From the NCBI RefSeq assembly GCF_030053155.1, contig NZ_CP125641.1, forward strand, positions 372,001-436,000: a DNA stretch of 64,000 nt. The letters run 5' to 3'. Positions within the stretch are counted from its first letter, which is position 1, and each line of letters begins with the position of its first letter. The notes under the pieces were generated by a model, which worked only from the letters and a program-made list of their open reading frames with translations, was not told the origin of the DNA and ran no database searches. Below, in pieces: positions 52,666 to 62,458 of the stretch. Both the position numbers and the translations under genes were made by a program. This DNA comes from Rhizobium sp. BT03. Its GTDB lineage: Bacteria > Pseudomonadota > Alphaproteobacteria > Rhizobiales > Rhizobiaceae.

Positions 52666-53931
52666 ATGGCTGCAGAAGCGATAACTTCGGATGCCAACAT
52701 GATCTGGAACCATCGCATCACGCGCATCGTTGTCGGCCTGCTGCTGCTGACGCTCGTGACTGTCGTCTCATTGCCGACGATCACCGGCTTTACCAGCCTT
52801 GATGGCACGGTCAATGCGCGGTTTGCTGTCGTCAATGCGCCGATCGACGGCACGATTGCGGAAGAACCTCTCAAGGTCGGCAGCCCTGTTAAAGCGGGAG
52901 AATCCCTCGCTGAAATCAGAAATACGCGCGTCAATCACGCAATCCTCGCTTCGCTCGAGGCAGATCGCAATACGGCGCTCGACCGCGTCGCGGCGCTGAA
53001 AAAAGAACGGGAGGAGCTCTCCGCGCTTCGCGAGGAATTGTCTGCCAGATTGGAAGTCTACAGGCAGACCACCATTGCCAATCTCGAACGCGAAGTCGAA
53101 ATCCTGCAGAAAAAGGTCGAAGTGTCGCAAGCGCAGGATCTGGTCGCGCAGGTCGACCTGAGCCGCCGGATGCAGCTCGAGTCAAAAGGCATTCTGACGC
53201 AGAAGCTGGTTGAGTCCGCGCGTGCTGCCGGCGCTGCGACCGGCGGCGAGGTCGAAATCAGCAATCTGACTGTCGATCAATTGCAGCAAAGGCTCAATGC
53301 GGTTCGCCAGGGCATCTTTGTCTTCGGCGACGGACAGAATGACGTGCCCTATTCGCGACAGCGCGAGGACGAGGTGGTCGTCCGCATCAACGACTTGAAC
53401 TCGCGCATAGCGGAAAACGAGACACGAGCCGCCGAAGTTCAAAAGCAGCTGGTCAAAGAGGCAAGCCGCGTCAGCAGCCTTGAATCCGCAACTGCAATAG
53501 CGCCGTTCGACGGCGTTGTTTGGACCAGGAGTATCGTCAACGGTTCCAACGTCGTGCTGAACGACGAGCTGATGCGCCTTCTCGACTGTCGAGAGCTGTT
53601 CGTGGATATCCTTGTTCCCGAGGTCAACTATGACGAGATCTATCCAGGACTCGTCGCGCAGGTGCGCTTGTTCGGCCGCAGCGATCTCTTCCAAGGTACG
53701 GTCGTGTCCGTCAGAGGCAGTTCGGCTTCGGTCGAGGCCGATTCCTTTGCCGCCAGTTTGCCGCCGTCGACACAACGCAATGCCCGCATTCGGGTTCGCC
53801 TCGACCCATCCTTCATGAACGACGACTTTGCGAATTCCTGCCAGGTCGGGCGCACGGTGCAGGTACGGTTTTCCAAACACGGCATCAACCTATCCAACTG
53901 GGTCAAAAGCCTGTGGTTCAGTATCTCGTAG
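52666..53931 (+). CDS. bgsB: BgsB-like membrane fusion (HlyD-family) protein
   Basis: 421 residues. One N-terminal membrane helix (about 17-40), a biotinyl/lipoyl-like segment (VVNAPIDGTIAEEPLKVGSP), a long coiled coil (about 90-150 and 235-265), then a beta-barrel (ATAIAPFDGVVWTRSIVNGS). Its stop overlaps the start of the glucan synthase gene by 19 bases. In S. meliloti BgsB is the partner of BgsA and is needed for export of the linear mixed-linkage beta-glucan. The assignment rests on family, size and gene order. Confidence 0.8.
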   Translation: MAAEAITSDANMIWNHRITRIVVGLLLLTLVTVVSLPTITGFTSLDGTVNARFAVVNAPIDGTIAEEPLKVGSPVKAGESLAEIRNTRVNHAILASLEADRNTALDRVAALKKEREELSALREELSARLEVYRQTTIANLEREVEILQKKVEVSQAQDLVAQVDLSRRMQLESKGILTQKLVESARAAGAATGGEVEISNLTVDQLQQRLNAVRQGIFVFGDGQNDVPYSRQREDEVVVRINDLNSRIAENETRAAEVQKQLVKEASRVSSLESATAIAPFDGVVWTRSIVNGSNVVLNDELMRLLDCRELFVDILVPEVNYDEIYPGLVAQVRLFGRSDLFQGTVVSVRGSSASVEADSFAASLPPSTQRNARIRVRLDPSFMNDDFANSCQVGRTVQVRFSKHGINLSNWVKSLWFSIS

Positions 53932-55907
53932 CGCTGGTTCCGACCTTTGCCGTTCTGGCCTTCTTCTTCTTGGGGCCTTTCAATTGGTCGCGCCGTCACA
54001 CTTGGACACGGGCGGTGACCTGCGCGTTCGTCGCAGCAATCGCATTGCGATACATGTACTGGCGTTTGACGGAGACGGTGCTTCCCTATCCGGACGGCGG
54101 CCCGAGTTTCTACTGGGTGTGGATCCTCTTCGCCGTCGAGGTCCTGGCCTGCGTCGAAGTCATCCTTTTTCTGGTATTGATGAGCCGCTACGTCGACCGC
54201 AGCGCCGAAGCAGACAGGCTGGCGCGCGTTTTCTTTGCGCGGGAGCAGCATGAGCTGCCGACTGTCGATGTTTTCATTCCCACCTATAACGAGCCGCTCG
54301 ACGTGCTCGAGCGAACGATCATCGGCGCCCGCTCACTGGATTATCCTGCCGGCAAATTGAATGTGTATGTGCTTGACGATCAACGCCGGGATTGGCTGAA
54401 GGCCTATTGCGAGGAAAAGAACGTCATCCACGTGACGCGCGGCGACAACAGCCATGCCAAAGCCGGCAATATGAACAATGGGCTGAAGGTCAGTTCGGGC
54501 GATTTCATTGCGATCTTCGATGCCGATTTTGTTCCCTATCGGCATTTCCTGCGCCGGACCCTGCCCTTCTTCTCAGATGACAGCATCGGCATCGTCCAGA
54601 CACCGCAACATTTCTTCAATGTCGATCCGGTGCAATCGAACCTCGGCCTGGAGAATATCTGGCCGGACGAGCAGCGCCTGTTTTTCGACGAGATCGCGCC
54701 CAGCCGGGACGCCTGGGACGTCAGTTTTTGCTGCGGGTCATGCTCGATTGCCCGCCGCAAGGCCGTCGACGCAATCGGCGGGTTTCCGACGGAGTCGATC
54801 ACGGAAGACCTGCTGACAACGCTTTCGATGCTCAACAAAGGCTACAAGACGCGCTACCTGAACGAGCGGCTGTCGATGGGACTGGCCGCCGAAAACCTCA
54901 CCGGGTATTTTGTCCAGCGCGAACGGTGGTGTCAGGGGGGTATTCAAACCCTTTATTTGTACAACGGCCCGCTGCGCGGCCCGGGATTGACGCTCTTTCA
55001 ACGGATCATGTTCCTGCCGGCATCATGGCTGGTGCAGTATCTGGTCCGCTTCACGATCTTGCTCGTGCCGATCGTCTATCTCTGGTTCGGCCTGCTCCCG
55101 CTCTATTTCACCGATATAGCCGATTATGTCGCGCATCAGGTGCCGCTGCTGGCGGCGTATTTTCTGCTGATGCTGTGGATCACGCCGACACGCTATCTGC
55201 CTGTGGTTTCGAGCGCCGTCGGGACCTTTGCGACTTTCCGCATGCTGCCGACCGTGATCTCCAGCCTGGTGCGGCCATTCGGCAAGCCGTTCAGGGTGAC
55301 GCCGAAGGGCAGCGGCAACGAGGCCAACCAGTTCGACCGCTACAGCTTCACCTGGATCGCCAGCATCGTCACGATCACCGTCGTAGGTCTGCTGGTCAAC
55401 GTCGTGCCGGAGACGTCGCATGTGCAAGGCCAGTTTTCGCCGGTCGCGGCCTGGTGGTCAGGGATCAATATCGTCGTCCTGCTCATCGCGTCACTGATCT
55501 GCTTTGAGAAACCCCGGCGCCTGTTTCATGCGTTCAAGCTCGATGAGCCCGCTGTCGTAGACGATGTCCCCGGCCAAATCGTCAGTCTGGCACTTGATAA
55601 GGCCGTCGTCGCAGTCCCCAACATGGCCCGATTTCAATCCAAATCGGTCATGTTGAAACTCCCCGGCTTCACCCCGTTCAAGGCGGAGCTCGGACAGGTC
55701 ACGCAGCGACGAAGGAGTGTCAGTCGCACCGGCGACAAGCAAGCCTATTACCTGCACCTTTATTTCGAGCTCAGCGGCGCGGCGCGCGACAGCATGATCG
55801 TCAAACTCTACACCGGTCAATATTCGCGGGATATTCGCGACATCGACAAGGTTGCCGTCTCTCTTAATCTGCTGTTGCGGTCGTTCGGCCGAACGCGCAC
55901 CTTGTAG
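53913..55907 (+). CDS. bgsA: BgsA-like mixed-linkage beta-glucan synthase (GT2)
   Basis: 664 residues from GTG 53913. Membrane helices at about 2-22, 33-50 and 66-90. GT2 domain with DD at 155-156, DAD 203-205, TED 297-299 and Q-R-E-R-W at 335-339. Four or more C-terminal helices follow, then a ~130-residue cytosolic tail. No PilZ motif is visible, as in S. meliloti BgsA, whose C-terminal tail responds to c-di-GMP. Expected product is the (1-3)(1-4)-beta-glucan; a cellulose-like product cannot be ruled out by sequence. Confidence 0.85.
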   Translation: MVQYLVALVPTFAVLAFFFLGPFNWSRRHTWTRAVTCAFVAAIALRYMYWRLTETVLPYPDGGPSFYWVWILFAVEVLACVEVILFLVLMSRYVDRSAEADRLARVFFAREQHELPTVDVFIPTYNEPLDVLERTIIGARSLDYPAGKLNVYVLDDQRRDWLKAYCEEKNVIHVTRGDNSHAKAGNMNNGLKVSSGDFIAIFDADFVPYRHFLRRTLPFFSDDSIGIVQTPQHFFNVDPVQSNLGLENIWPDEQRLFFDEIAPSRDAWDVSFCCGSCSIARRKAVDAIGGFPTESITEDLLTTLSMLNKGYKTRYLNERLSMGLAAENLTGYFVQRERWCQGGIQTLYLYNGPLRGPGLTLFQRIMFLPASWLVQYLVRFTILLVPIVYLWFGLLPLYFTDIADYVAHQVPLLAAYFLLMLWITPTRYLPVVSSAVGTFATFRMLPTVISSLVRPFGKPFRVTPKGSGNEANQFDRYSFTWIASIVTITVVGLLVNVVPETSHVQGQFSPVAAWWSGINIVVLLIASLICFEKPRRLFHAFKLDEPAVVDDVPGQIVSLALDKAVVAVPNMARFQSKSVMLKLPGFTPFKAELGQVTQRRRSVSRTGDKQAYYLHLYFELSGAARDSMIVKLYTGQYSRDIRDIDKVAVSLNLLLRSFGRTRTL

Positions 55908-55909
55908 CC

Positions 55910-55936
55910 CGACCGACCCATGCGAGGGGTCGGTCG
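55910..55936 (+). terminator. Terminator of bgsBA
   Basis: Perfect 10-bp stem CGACCGACCC / GGGTCGGTCG with a 7-base loop, 3 bases after the bgsA stop, followed by CGTCTTTG. Confidence 0.6.
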
Positions 55937-56128
55937 CGTCTTTGACGACGTTGGTCTCGCTTGATCGCCTTGAAGTGATGCAAACCTCCACTCCGCCTGT
56001 TTGCGCTGCCAATAGGCAGGACTAAATTGCCAGTGGCGTCCTATTGTTTTAAGTGGCTGGAGCGAGAATTTGACCGATTTTCAACCCGGTCACCGTCTGA
56101 GAAACGAGCGGTTCAGGATTCCGAAACG

Positions 56129-57304
56129 ATGTTGGTTCCCGTTCCACATCAATCAGTATTGATCACCGGCGCACGAGCACCGGTCGCTCTGCACCTTGGA
56201 CGGCTATTCCATGGAGCGGGTTGGCGCGTGCTTCTTGCCGATACGCCCGCTGTCCCGATCGCAGCCGCCAGCAGCGCCTGCGACACCTACTTCTGCTTGC
56301 CGCCGCCGCGTTTCGAGCCGCAACGCTACGGCGATGTGGTCGAGGCGCTTGTGAAACGGGAAAATGTCACACTTGTCGTGCCTACCTGTGAGGAAGTCTT
56401 TTATCTTGCTGCGATCTGGCGCGAGCGAAGCCTGACTGCACGGCTATTTGCGCCAGACGCAGATTTACTCCGTCGGGCACACAACAAGTTTGATTTCATC
56501 GAACTCTGCAGAAGCCTCAATCTGGCTGCGCCGCATACGGTGCTGCTGCAGAACCGCGCCGACCTTGCCTCCATTCGTTCCGAGGCGTCACGACTGGTCT
56601 TCAAGCCTGCTTGGTCGCGCTTCGCAAACCGGGTTCTCCTTCGGCCAAAGCCCCAAGAGATCGACACTCTTACGCCCATGGTACACGCGCCCTGGGTCGC
56701 CCAGGAGTTTATCGCAGGCGAAGAGCTCAGCGCTTATGCCATCGCACAAAACGGCAGCTTGCAGGCGTTCTCCCTCTATAGCTCTACCTACCGCGCTGGC
56801 AAGGGAGCGGGCATCTTCTTCAAGCCTATCGAGAACAGCGCGGCCAAGGCTTTCGTCACAAATTTTGCCGCCGGCACCGGTTGGACGGGCCAGCTTTCCT
56901 TCGACCTGATGCACAAAGCGGATGGCACCGTGCTGCCGCTTGAATGCAACCCTCGTGCGACGAGCGGCCTGCATTTCTTCCGCAATCCTCAGGCTTTCGT
57001 ACAGGCGATTTGCACCGGCGAAGGCAGCGTCGAGCCGGATGTCATGTGCCCACAGACCGTACGCCTCGCTCTGTGGTTCTATGCTCTGCCGGCCGCACTG
57101 CGCGCCGGCGATCTCGGCGGCTTCCTCCGCAACCTCAAGGGCGCAGATGAGCTTCTCGACTGGCCGGGAGACCCGGTGCCGAAGCGGGCGCAATGGCGCG
57201 CGCTCGGCGAAATCGCGGCACTCGCCCTGCGCCACCGGATCTCCCTGCAGCGCGCCTCCACCCGCGATATTGAATGGGACGGTCCGGATCAGAGTTCGAT
57301 GTAA
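56129..57304 (+). CDS. ATP-grasp ligase
   Basis: 391 residues from ATG 56129. An N-terminal Rossmann-like part (VLITGARAPVALHLGRLFHG) precedes an ATP-grasp domain: SRLVFKPAWSRFANRVL with the ATP-binding lysine, WVAQEFIAGEELSAYAIA, and the Mg site LPLECNPRATSGLHFF. Resembles carbamoyl-phosphate-synthase-like ligases acting on small acids, so an acyl-phosphate/amide-forming step is likely. Its last 16 bases overlap the convergent Rieske gene. Probably part of the adjacent biosynthetic cluster though on the other strand. Confidence 0.8.
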   Translation: MLVPVPHQSVLITGARAPVALHLGRLFHGAGWRVLLADTPAVPIAAASSACDTYFCLPPPRFEPQRYGDVVEALVKRENVTLVVPTCEEVFYLAAIWRERSLTARLFAPDADLLRRAHNKFDFIELCRSLNLAAPHTVLLQNRADLASIRSEASRLVFKPAWSRFANRVLLRPKPQEIDTLTPMVHAPWVAQEFIAGEELSAYAIAQNGSLQAFSLYSSTYRAGKGAGIFFKPIENSAAKAFVTNFAAGTGWTGQLSFDLMHKADGTVLPLECNPRATSGLHFFRNPQAFVQAICTGEGSVEPDVMCPQTVRLALWFYALPAALRAGDLGGFLRNLKGADELLDWPGDPVPKRAQWRALGEIAALALRHRISLQRASTRDIEWDGPDQSSM

Positions 57305-58278
57305 AAGGTCTCCGGACGATCAGCAGCAGGCGGCACGGTGCCGGCTACGATCGCCTCGATGCTTCGGCGCAGGAAATCCAGCGGCCCAACGATAGGGGAG
57401 GCTTCCGGCCAGTAGGCCGCGTTCTGGCTCGCCGATGTCAGCACTCGCCGGTCCTGCTCCAGGGCAATGCGAAACATCGGTCGGAAGGCGAAGGATTTAA
57501 GGTGATCAAGTAACCCGCCGCGCGGACCGATCAGGCAGCCGATGCCGTCCACGTGGTTATCTGCCGCCTGCCGGAGGTGGAATGTAGTGGCAAGCACCAG
57601 GCCTTTGGCTCCCCAATATTCCAGCTCCGCAATGCCGGGATGGCGGAAGCGCCCGATCGTCTTGACCCGCGTCCCTTCCAGCAGCCGGCTAATCAGGCCG
57701 TGTTGGCGCTCTTCCCCGGTATAACAAGCCTCGACCCAGCCGGGACCGCCAGAGACATCGACGCGCACACGCTGCCGCTCGCTACTGAGCCCGCGCAGAA
57801 GGCCCTTGTGCGTGAAATGCGTATGCGTCGCGTCAAGAATGTTCTCGGCCGTATCGACCAGCGTCGAGCGCGTGCTGCTGCGGGCGAGCTTGAGGATAAT
57901 CTTCTGTCCTTCCGCACAGTGCAGATAGGGTTGTCCTGCCGGATCGCCCCGCGCCACGAAAACAACACCCTCCTTCACGACCGTCTTCAACCGCGGCACA
58001 CGATAGCTGGGCACCGCGCCGGTGAGCCCGGGAATGGTCGTGCAGGCGCCGGTCGCGTTGAAGCGCCAGCCATGATAGGAACATTCGATCTCGCCGTTTT
58101 CGACCCTGCCCTTCGACAGTTCCACATGCCGGTGCGGACAGCGGTCATGCAACGCGGCAATCGTCTGTCCACTGCGAAACAACACGACAGGCAGCCCGGC
58201 AAGCAAAATGCGCCGCGGTGTCTTGCCGATCTCGGCGGCGATGGCGACCGCCTGCCATCCATCGGGGGAAAGGCTCAT
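57289..58278 (-). CDS. Rieske [2Fe-2S] non-haem iron oxygenase
   Basis: 329 residues. Rieske motif C47-P-H49 ([12 protein letters not shown]) and C66-x-x-H69 (CSYHGWRF). Mononuclear iron site N146, D149, H152, H157 in [13 protein letters not shown]. Resembles VanA/KshA-type single-subunit oxygenases. No ferredoxin or reductase gene is visible in the window, so electrons must come from elsewhere. It is the last gene of the leftward operon; the start overlaps the preceding stop by 4 bases. Confidence 0.85.
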   Translation of the reverse strand: MSLSPDGWQAVAIAAEIGKTPRRILLAGLPVVLFRSGQTIAALHDRCPHRHVELSKGRVENGEIECSYHGWRFNATGACTTIPGLTGAVPSYRVPRLKTVVKEGVVFVARGDPAGQPYLHCAEGQKIILKLARSSTRSTLVDTAENILDATHTHFTHKGLLRGLSSERQRVRVDVSGGPGWVEACYTGEERQHGLISRLLEGTRVKTIGRFRHPGIAELEYWGAKGLVLATTFHLRQAADNHVDGIGCLIGPRGGLLDHLKSFAFRPMFRIALEQDRRVLTSASQNAAYWPEASPIVGPLDFLRRSIEAIVAGTVPPAADRPETFYIEL

Positions 58279-59393
58279 AGATTGAATGCCTCCAGAAGCG
58301 GAATGCCAATGCGTCGCAGTATTCCTTCCACAAGCCGCACCGCAAGGCGCTGCTTTGCCGGAAGGTGGACGACATAGACGGCGTTGTACTCGATAACAGG
58401 CTCGGCGCCGCGCAAGCTTTTGAAGCGGCCCGCACCGGCGCTCATGTTGAAGAACAGACCACGCTCGGCCGCAATCGCCTGGCCGGTCGCCATCACCAAC
58501 CGATAGAGCCCATCCTTCAGAGGAAGGCTGGTGTCATATCCGACGATCGGCTGCGTCAGCGTGCGACCATTGGCGAAGAAGCCTGACACAGCCGCGAGCC
58601 GCCCCGCTCCGTCCCGGAAGCCGATAAGGTCGAACAGGCCGAGCCGATGCATCTCTCGAATATAGAGCGCGGTGTAATGCGGATTCAGCCGGGTGTATTT
58701 GTCGAGATAAAGCATCTTGTAGAGCTCGGCGGAGCGCTCGTAGTCCGCATCTGTAAAACTGTCGCCGGGGGCAAAGCGGTAGGATGTGCGACTGAGCAGC
58801 GTGCGGTCGTAGCCCCGGTTCTGAGTCTTGCGCCCGTCATTGCCGGAGAAGAGATAGATGCGTCGTGCCGCAAGCAAGCGAAAGCCGGCCGCCTTGAGAC
58901 TGTTGATGGAGGGACCGTCGGCCCTTTCATTGAGCGAACGGATGACAATGGCGCTGGCGGGAAATCGCTCGCCCAGTTCGGCCGCAAGCGCAGATGCCGC
59001 CGAGGGGCCGATTGCGGGCACGGGATTGGTGGAAAGCAGCCAGTTGTTGACCTGCACCTGCTGATCGAGCCCGATCCCCACCAGCGGGCGGCAGGCGCGA
59101 ATGAGTTTGCGCGCAGCCCAACGCACGATGGGTGCGGCGGCAAAATTGCGTGTCTCTTCGATGGCGTAGTCGACATAGGCACTGCTCGGGCAACAGATAT
59201 AGCAGGTCGGGGCGTCTCTCCGGTCGTTAAAGGTGATTGGAAAATGCCGACCTTCCACTTCGATAGCATCGACCTTTGTCGTGAGGTTGCTGATGAGTTC
59301 GGGCACGGGAAAGGCGTTGAAAAGCGCCACGAAGCGACGAACCGCCTCCGGCTCGTTGCGCACACGCTCGCTCTCCTCCGGTAACGTGATCAT
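58275..59393 (-). CDS. Uncharacterised protein, GNAT-like C-terminal region
   Basis: 372 residues. The C-terminal half ([60 protein letters not shown]) has the pattern of GNAT/FemAB-like acyltransferases. The N-terminal half is alpha/beta with cysteines ([16 protein letters not shown]). The family is not firmly recognised. Coupled by 4-base overlaps on both sides, so it should serve the same pathway. Confidence 0.6.
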   Translation of the reverse strand: MITLPEESERVRNEPEAVRRFVALFNAFPVPELISNLTTKVDAIEVEGRHFPITFNDRRDAPTCYICCPSSAYVDYAIEETRNFAAAPIVRWAARKLIRACRPLVGIGLDQQVQVNNWLLSTNPVPAIGPSAASALAAELGERFPASAIVIRSLNERADGPSINSLKAAGFRLLAARRIYLFSGNDGRKTQNRGYDRTLLSRTSYRFAPGDSFTDADYERSAELYKMLYLDKYTRLNPHYTALYIREMHRLGLFDLIGFRDGAGRLAAVSGFFANGRTLTQPIVGYDTSLPLKDGLYRLVMATGQAIAAERGLFFNMSAGAGRFKSLRGAEPVIEYNAVYVVHLPAKQRLAVRLVEGILRRIGIPLLEAFNL

Positions 59394-60661
59394 GCCCCGT
59401 CCTCAGGCCGGTACCGGTTTTCCACCCGCCGGAGCTTGCGATGAGGCTCGAAAGCCATCGCCTCCCGTCGCAGGACGACCATCGGAGAAAGGCCGCGCTG
59501 GGAAAAAACCAGGCTGAGCGCGTGCTGCGCGGCCTTGGCGCTCTCATCTGCAAGTTTCGGCTCCAGCACAAGCGCGACCGTCTCCGGATTCTCCTGCAGG
59601 ATGCGGAAATCAGTGATCGTGCGGGCAGCAGAGAGCACAGCGTTACGCATCGCGTCAGGCGTTACCAGAAGCCGCATGCCATCGGTGCGGTCGAAGACAA
59701 AGGCGTCATCCAGCCGGCCGACGATCTCGTCCACCGCCCTGAGCGGGGACCCGCAGGCGCAGGGGCGGTCCGACAGACGCAGCAGGTCGTTCATGCGGTA
59801 ACGTGCCATGATCTGGAATCGGCGGCGGAAGCCCGTCACGCACGGCGCAACCAGGCCACCGGCAACGGGCTCGAATTCGAAGACATTGGCGTCCTCGGCA
59901 AGATGTAGCCGGCCTTGCGCGCAGGAGACGGCGAAAAGCCCCTCCGTCGCCATATAGATCTGCCCGAGCCGGTTGCCGAAGCGTGCCTCGATGATAGTGC
60001 GGTCGACGGGATCGAGCGTTTCCGCACCGGCAAAAAGCCGCCGCGGTTTCAGCCGTTCGGAGTGTTCGGCAAGATGGCGCAATACCCGAGGCGGCGCGAC
60101 GATAGTGGTCGGTGCAAAATTCTCCAGCGCAGGCAACCAGCTTTCGACGCCACGCCGCAAGTCGAAGAATTTCAACCGCAGCAAGCGTGAGCGGTTGGCG
60201 CCGTCATAAAGCGGGGAATTCTGGGGTAGGATGATGGCGACGCGCTCGGGTTCGATAAGGAAACGCGGCACCGCCTTTGCGAGAATCGTGCCCAGCCAGC
60301 GGTCCTGTTCGGACCCGTCGACGGCGTAGAGGGCACGATTGCCGCTCGTGCCCGTGCTGGCGCCGATGCTGACATCGCCAAGCCGGCCGGTGGTCTCGAA
60401 GGCGCGCCAGCCCTCCTCCGCGGTGATGCGCCCTCGGTTGAAGGCCGCAAAATTCGCCATGACGGTGGTCTTGTCGATGATCGGCAGAGCCTCCAGCCGA
60501 GGCGCCGCACCGCGGTAGAATTCGACACTGGGCAGGCTGCGCTGAAGCCAGCGCTGAAGAGCGTCGGCTTGCCAGCGTTCGAACGCGGCGCGCGCGCTCC
60601 CGGCGCGGCAAGTCCAGAGCGTTTGCGCGAAGGCCGAAGCAATGCGGAGGCGGCACGTCAT
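59390..60661 (-). CDS. Adenylate-forming enzyme (PaaK/F390-synthetase-like)
   Basis: 423 residues. ATP-binding loop [15 protein letters not shown] (about 98-112), A-motif-like [25 protein letters not shown], and a cysteine pair in [12 protein letters not shown]. This is the CapK/coenzyme-F390-synthetase branch that activates carboxylates as acyl-AMP. In the cluster it would activate a fatty or aryl acid. Stop and start overlap its neighbours by 4 bases. Confidence 0.82.
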   Translation of the reverse strand: MTCRLRIASAFAQTLWTCRAGSARAAFERWQADALQRWLQRSLPSVEFYRGAAPRLEALPIIDKTTVMANFAAFNRGRITAEEGWRAFETTGRLGDVSIGASTGTSGNRALYAVDGSEQDRWLGTILAKAVPRFLIEPERVAIILPQNSPLYDGANRSRLLRLKFFDLRRGVESWLPALENFAPTTIVAPPRVLRHLAEHSERLKPRRLFAGAETLDPVDRTIIEARFGNRLGQIYMATEGLFAVSCAQGRLHLAEDANVFEFEPVAGGLVAPCVTGFRRRFQIMARYRMNDLLRLSDRPCACGSPLRAVDEIVGRLDDAFVFDRTDGMRLLVTPDAMRNAVLSAARTITDFRILQENPETVALVLEPKLADESAKAAQHALSLVFSQRGLSPMVVLRREAMAFEPHRKLRRVENRYRPEDGA

Positions 60662-61488
60662 GGCGTGTCCTGCGCAAGGTCATGAGGACTCGACGCGGGG
60701 TCGTGGCACAGAAGCACCTCGCCGCCCGCCCGTCGGAAAGCGAAGACCCGACGCGTGCTCTCGGCAACCGCCAGAGGATCGTCCGCAATCAGGCTTGCCG
60801 GGAAGCCGGGACGCCGGTCGTCCTCGAGTGCGTCCGAGGACCATTGTGCATCCACGGCGTAGAGAAGTGGCCTAGGCAGGCAGGCGAAGCAGAGGCCGAA
60901 ATGACCCTCGGCATGCCCGGGAAGATTGATGGCGAGCACGCTACCATCACCGAAAAGATCGCGGCCCTTCCCGAGGCCGAGTGGAGCTTCGCTCACGGCA
61001 AGTCCGTCGACATCAACCGTCCGCGAAACAAGACCGGCTGGCAGAAGTTCGGTGAAAATGCCGTGGCGCAGGTTTTTCCGAGCAGGCTGCTTCAAGATCT
61101 TTCCCAGCACCTCTGTCTTAGCGATGATCCGTGCCGTCGGGAATAAATCAAGACCGGCGACGTGATCGGCGTGGAAATGGGTGATAATGGCGATACTGAC
61201 GTCATCGGGAGTGAAGCCGAGCCTGTGCAGCACGGTTTCGGGCTGGCCGTCCACCGCCAGATCAGGACCGAGGATCGCATTGTAGAGACGTAGCCCGAGA
61301 CCGCGTCGCCCCCGCGTCACCCTTGGCCCATATCCAGTATCGATCAGCACAAGCCCGGCCGCCGGGTGCTGGAAGAGACCGTAGCGCACCTTCAACGGCA
61401 CACACCGCCAGGTACCGCCGCGCACGAACAAGCGTTCGGGCGCGGTGACGATGGCGCTGTTGGCGAAGACAGGCTTCATGGCGCCCAC
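60658..61488 (-). CDS. Metallo-beta-lactamase-fold hydrolase
   Basis: 276 residues with H104-x-H106-x-D108-H109 (IITHFHADHVAG), a third-ligand histidine in LPGHAEGHFG, a bridging aspartate in YAVDAQW and a late CHDP. The N-terminal layout (VLIDTGYGP) resembles lactonase-type members of the family. Could hydrolyse a thioester, lactone or ester intermediate. Start overlaps the SDR gene by 13 bases. Confidence 0.85.
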   Translation of the reverse strand: MGAMKPVFANSAIVTAPERLFVRGGTWRCVPLKVRYGLFQHPAAGLVLIDTGYGPRVTRGRRGLGLRLYNAILGPDLAVDGQPETVLHRLGFTPDDVSIAIITHFHADHVAGLDLFPTARIIAKTEVLGKILKQPARKNLRHGIFTELLPAGLVSRTVDVDGLAVSEAPLGLGKGRDLFGDGSVLAINLPGHAEGHFGLCFACLPRPLLYAVDAQWSSDALEDDRRPGFPASLIADDPLAVAESTRRVFAFRRAGGEVLLCHDPASSPHDLAQDTP

Positions 61489-62453
61489 CGTTGGTCCAGC
61501 GTCATGGCGAGCCCTTCTTCCAGTGAAATCCGAGGTTGCCAGCTGAGCATCCGGCGCGCTTTGGAAATATCGAGGCTTTGCCGAAAGGCGAAAAGGCCGA
61601 GCGTGTAGGGCGTCACCAACGGCTCCGGCGAGGCTGAACGTGCAAGGCTCGCCAGTTCCACCAGGCGCGCAGCCACAAGTGCTGGATAGAACGGCACCTG
61701 CTTCCAGCGCAGCGGAACGGCAAGCCTCGTGCAGACACGCTCGACGATATCGCGCACAGGCACGATTTCACCGCTCGAAATATTGAATATTTCCGCTTCA
61801 GCCGGACCGGCCGTGAGCACCGCCTTGATAGCCGCCACCACGTCATTGACATGAGTAAGGTCGATCGCAGCAACGCCGGAACGCAACAGCGGCAGAGGAC
61901 CGTGGCGGGCGGCGGCGATCAGGCGGGGCAGCAGCGTCGCCTCCCCGGCGCCATAGATACCACGGGGCCGCAGGTTGACCGGGCGGAGATTTTGTCGCGC
62001 AAGAACCAGATGCTCCGCCTCTGCCTTCGTCCGCGCATAGGCATTGATCGGGCGTGGCAGGGGCGCGGTTTCGAGCACGCCGGTCTTGTCCTTGAGCTCG
62101 AAGTAAACCGTCGGCGAGGAAATGTTGACGAAGCGGCGGGCGCAGAGCGCTTCGGCAAGATCAAGCGCGTTTCGCGTGCCTTCGATATTGGCCGCCCGAA
62201 AGGCCGCGAGACGACCCCAAGGCGCCGAAAGCGCAGCACAATGGACGATCGCATCCACTTTGCCGATGCTGCCCGCCAGATGCAGGACGGGATACGAAAC
62301 ATCCGCACGAACGGTCGTAAAACCAGCGTCCTGAAGGTTGCGGCAACGCGATTCGTTTCTGCCGAGGGCGACGGTGTCGAAGCCGCAGGCGCGCAGGTGC
62401 CGGATCAGCGCGCCGCCCAGAAACCCCGTCGCTCCCGTGACAAGTATACGCAT
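61476..62453 (-). CDS. Extended short-chain dehydrogenase (NAD-dependent epimerase/OleD-like)
   Basis: 325 residues from ATG 62453. Rossmann motif GATGFLGG at 7-14 and the catalytic Y-x-x-x-K in NAYARTKAEAEHLV. In-frame upstream codons belong to antisense of the KAS III gene and are rejected. Such enzymes next to KAS III-type condensing enzymes (for example OleD) reduce beta-keto acids. The actual substrate here is unknown. Confidence 0.87.
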   Translation of the reverse strand: MRILVTGATGFLGGALIRHLRACGFDTVALGRNESRCRNLQDAGFTTVRADVSYPVLHLAGSIGKVDAIVHCAALSAPWGRLAAFRAANIEGTRNALDLAEALCARRFVNISSPTVYFELKDKTGVLETAPLPRPINAYARTKAEAEHLVLARQNLRPVNLRPRGIYGAGEATLLPRLIAAARHGPLPLLRSGVAAIDLTHVNDVVAAIKAVLTAGPAEAEIFNISSGEIVPVRDIVERVCTRLAVPLRWKQVPFYPALVAARLVELASLARSASPEPLVTPYTLGLFAFRQSLDISKARRMLSWQPRISLEEGLAMTLDQRWAP

Positions 62454-62458
62454 CCAGC

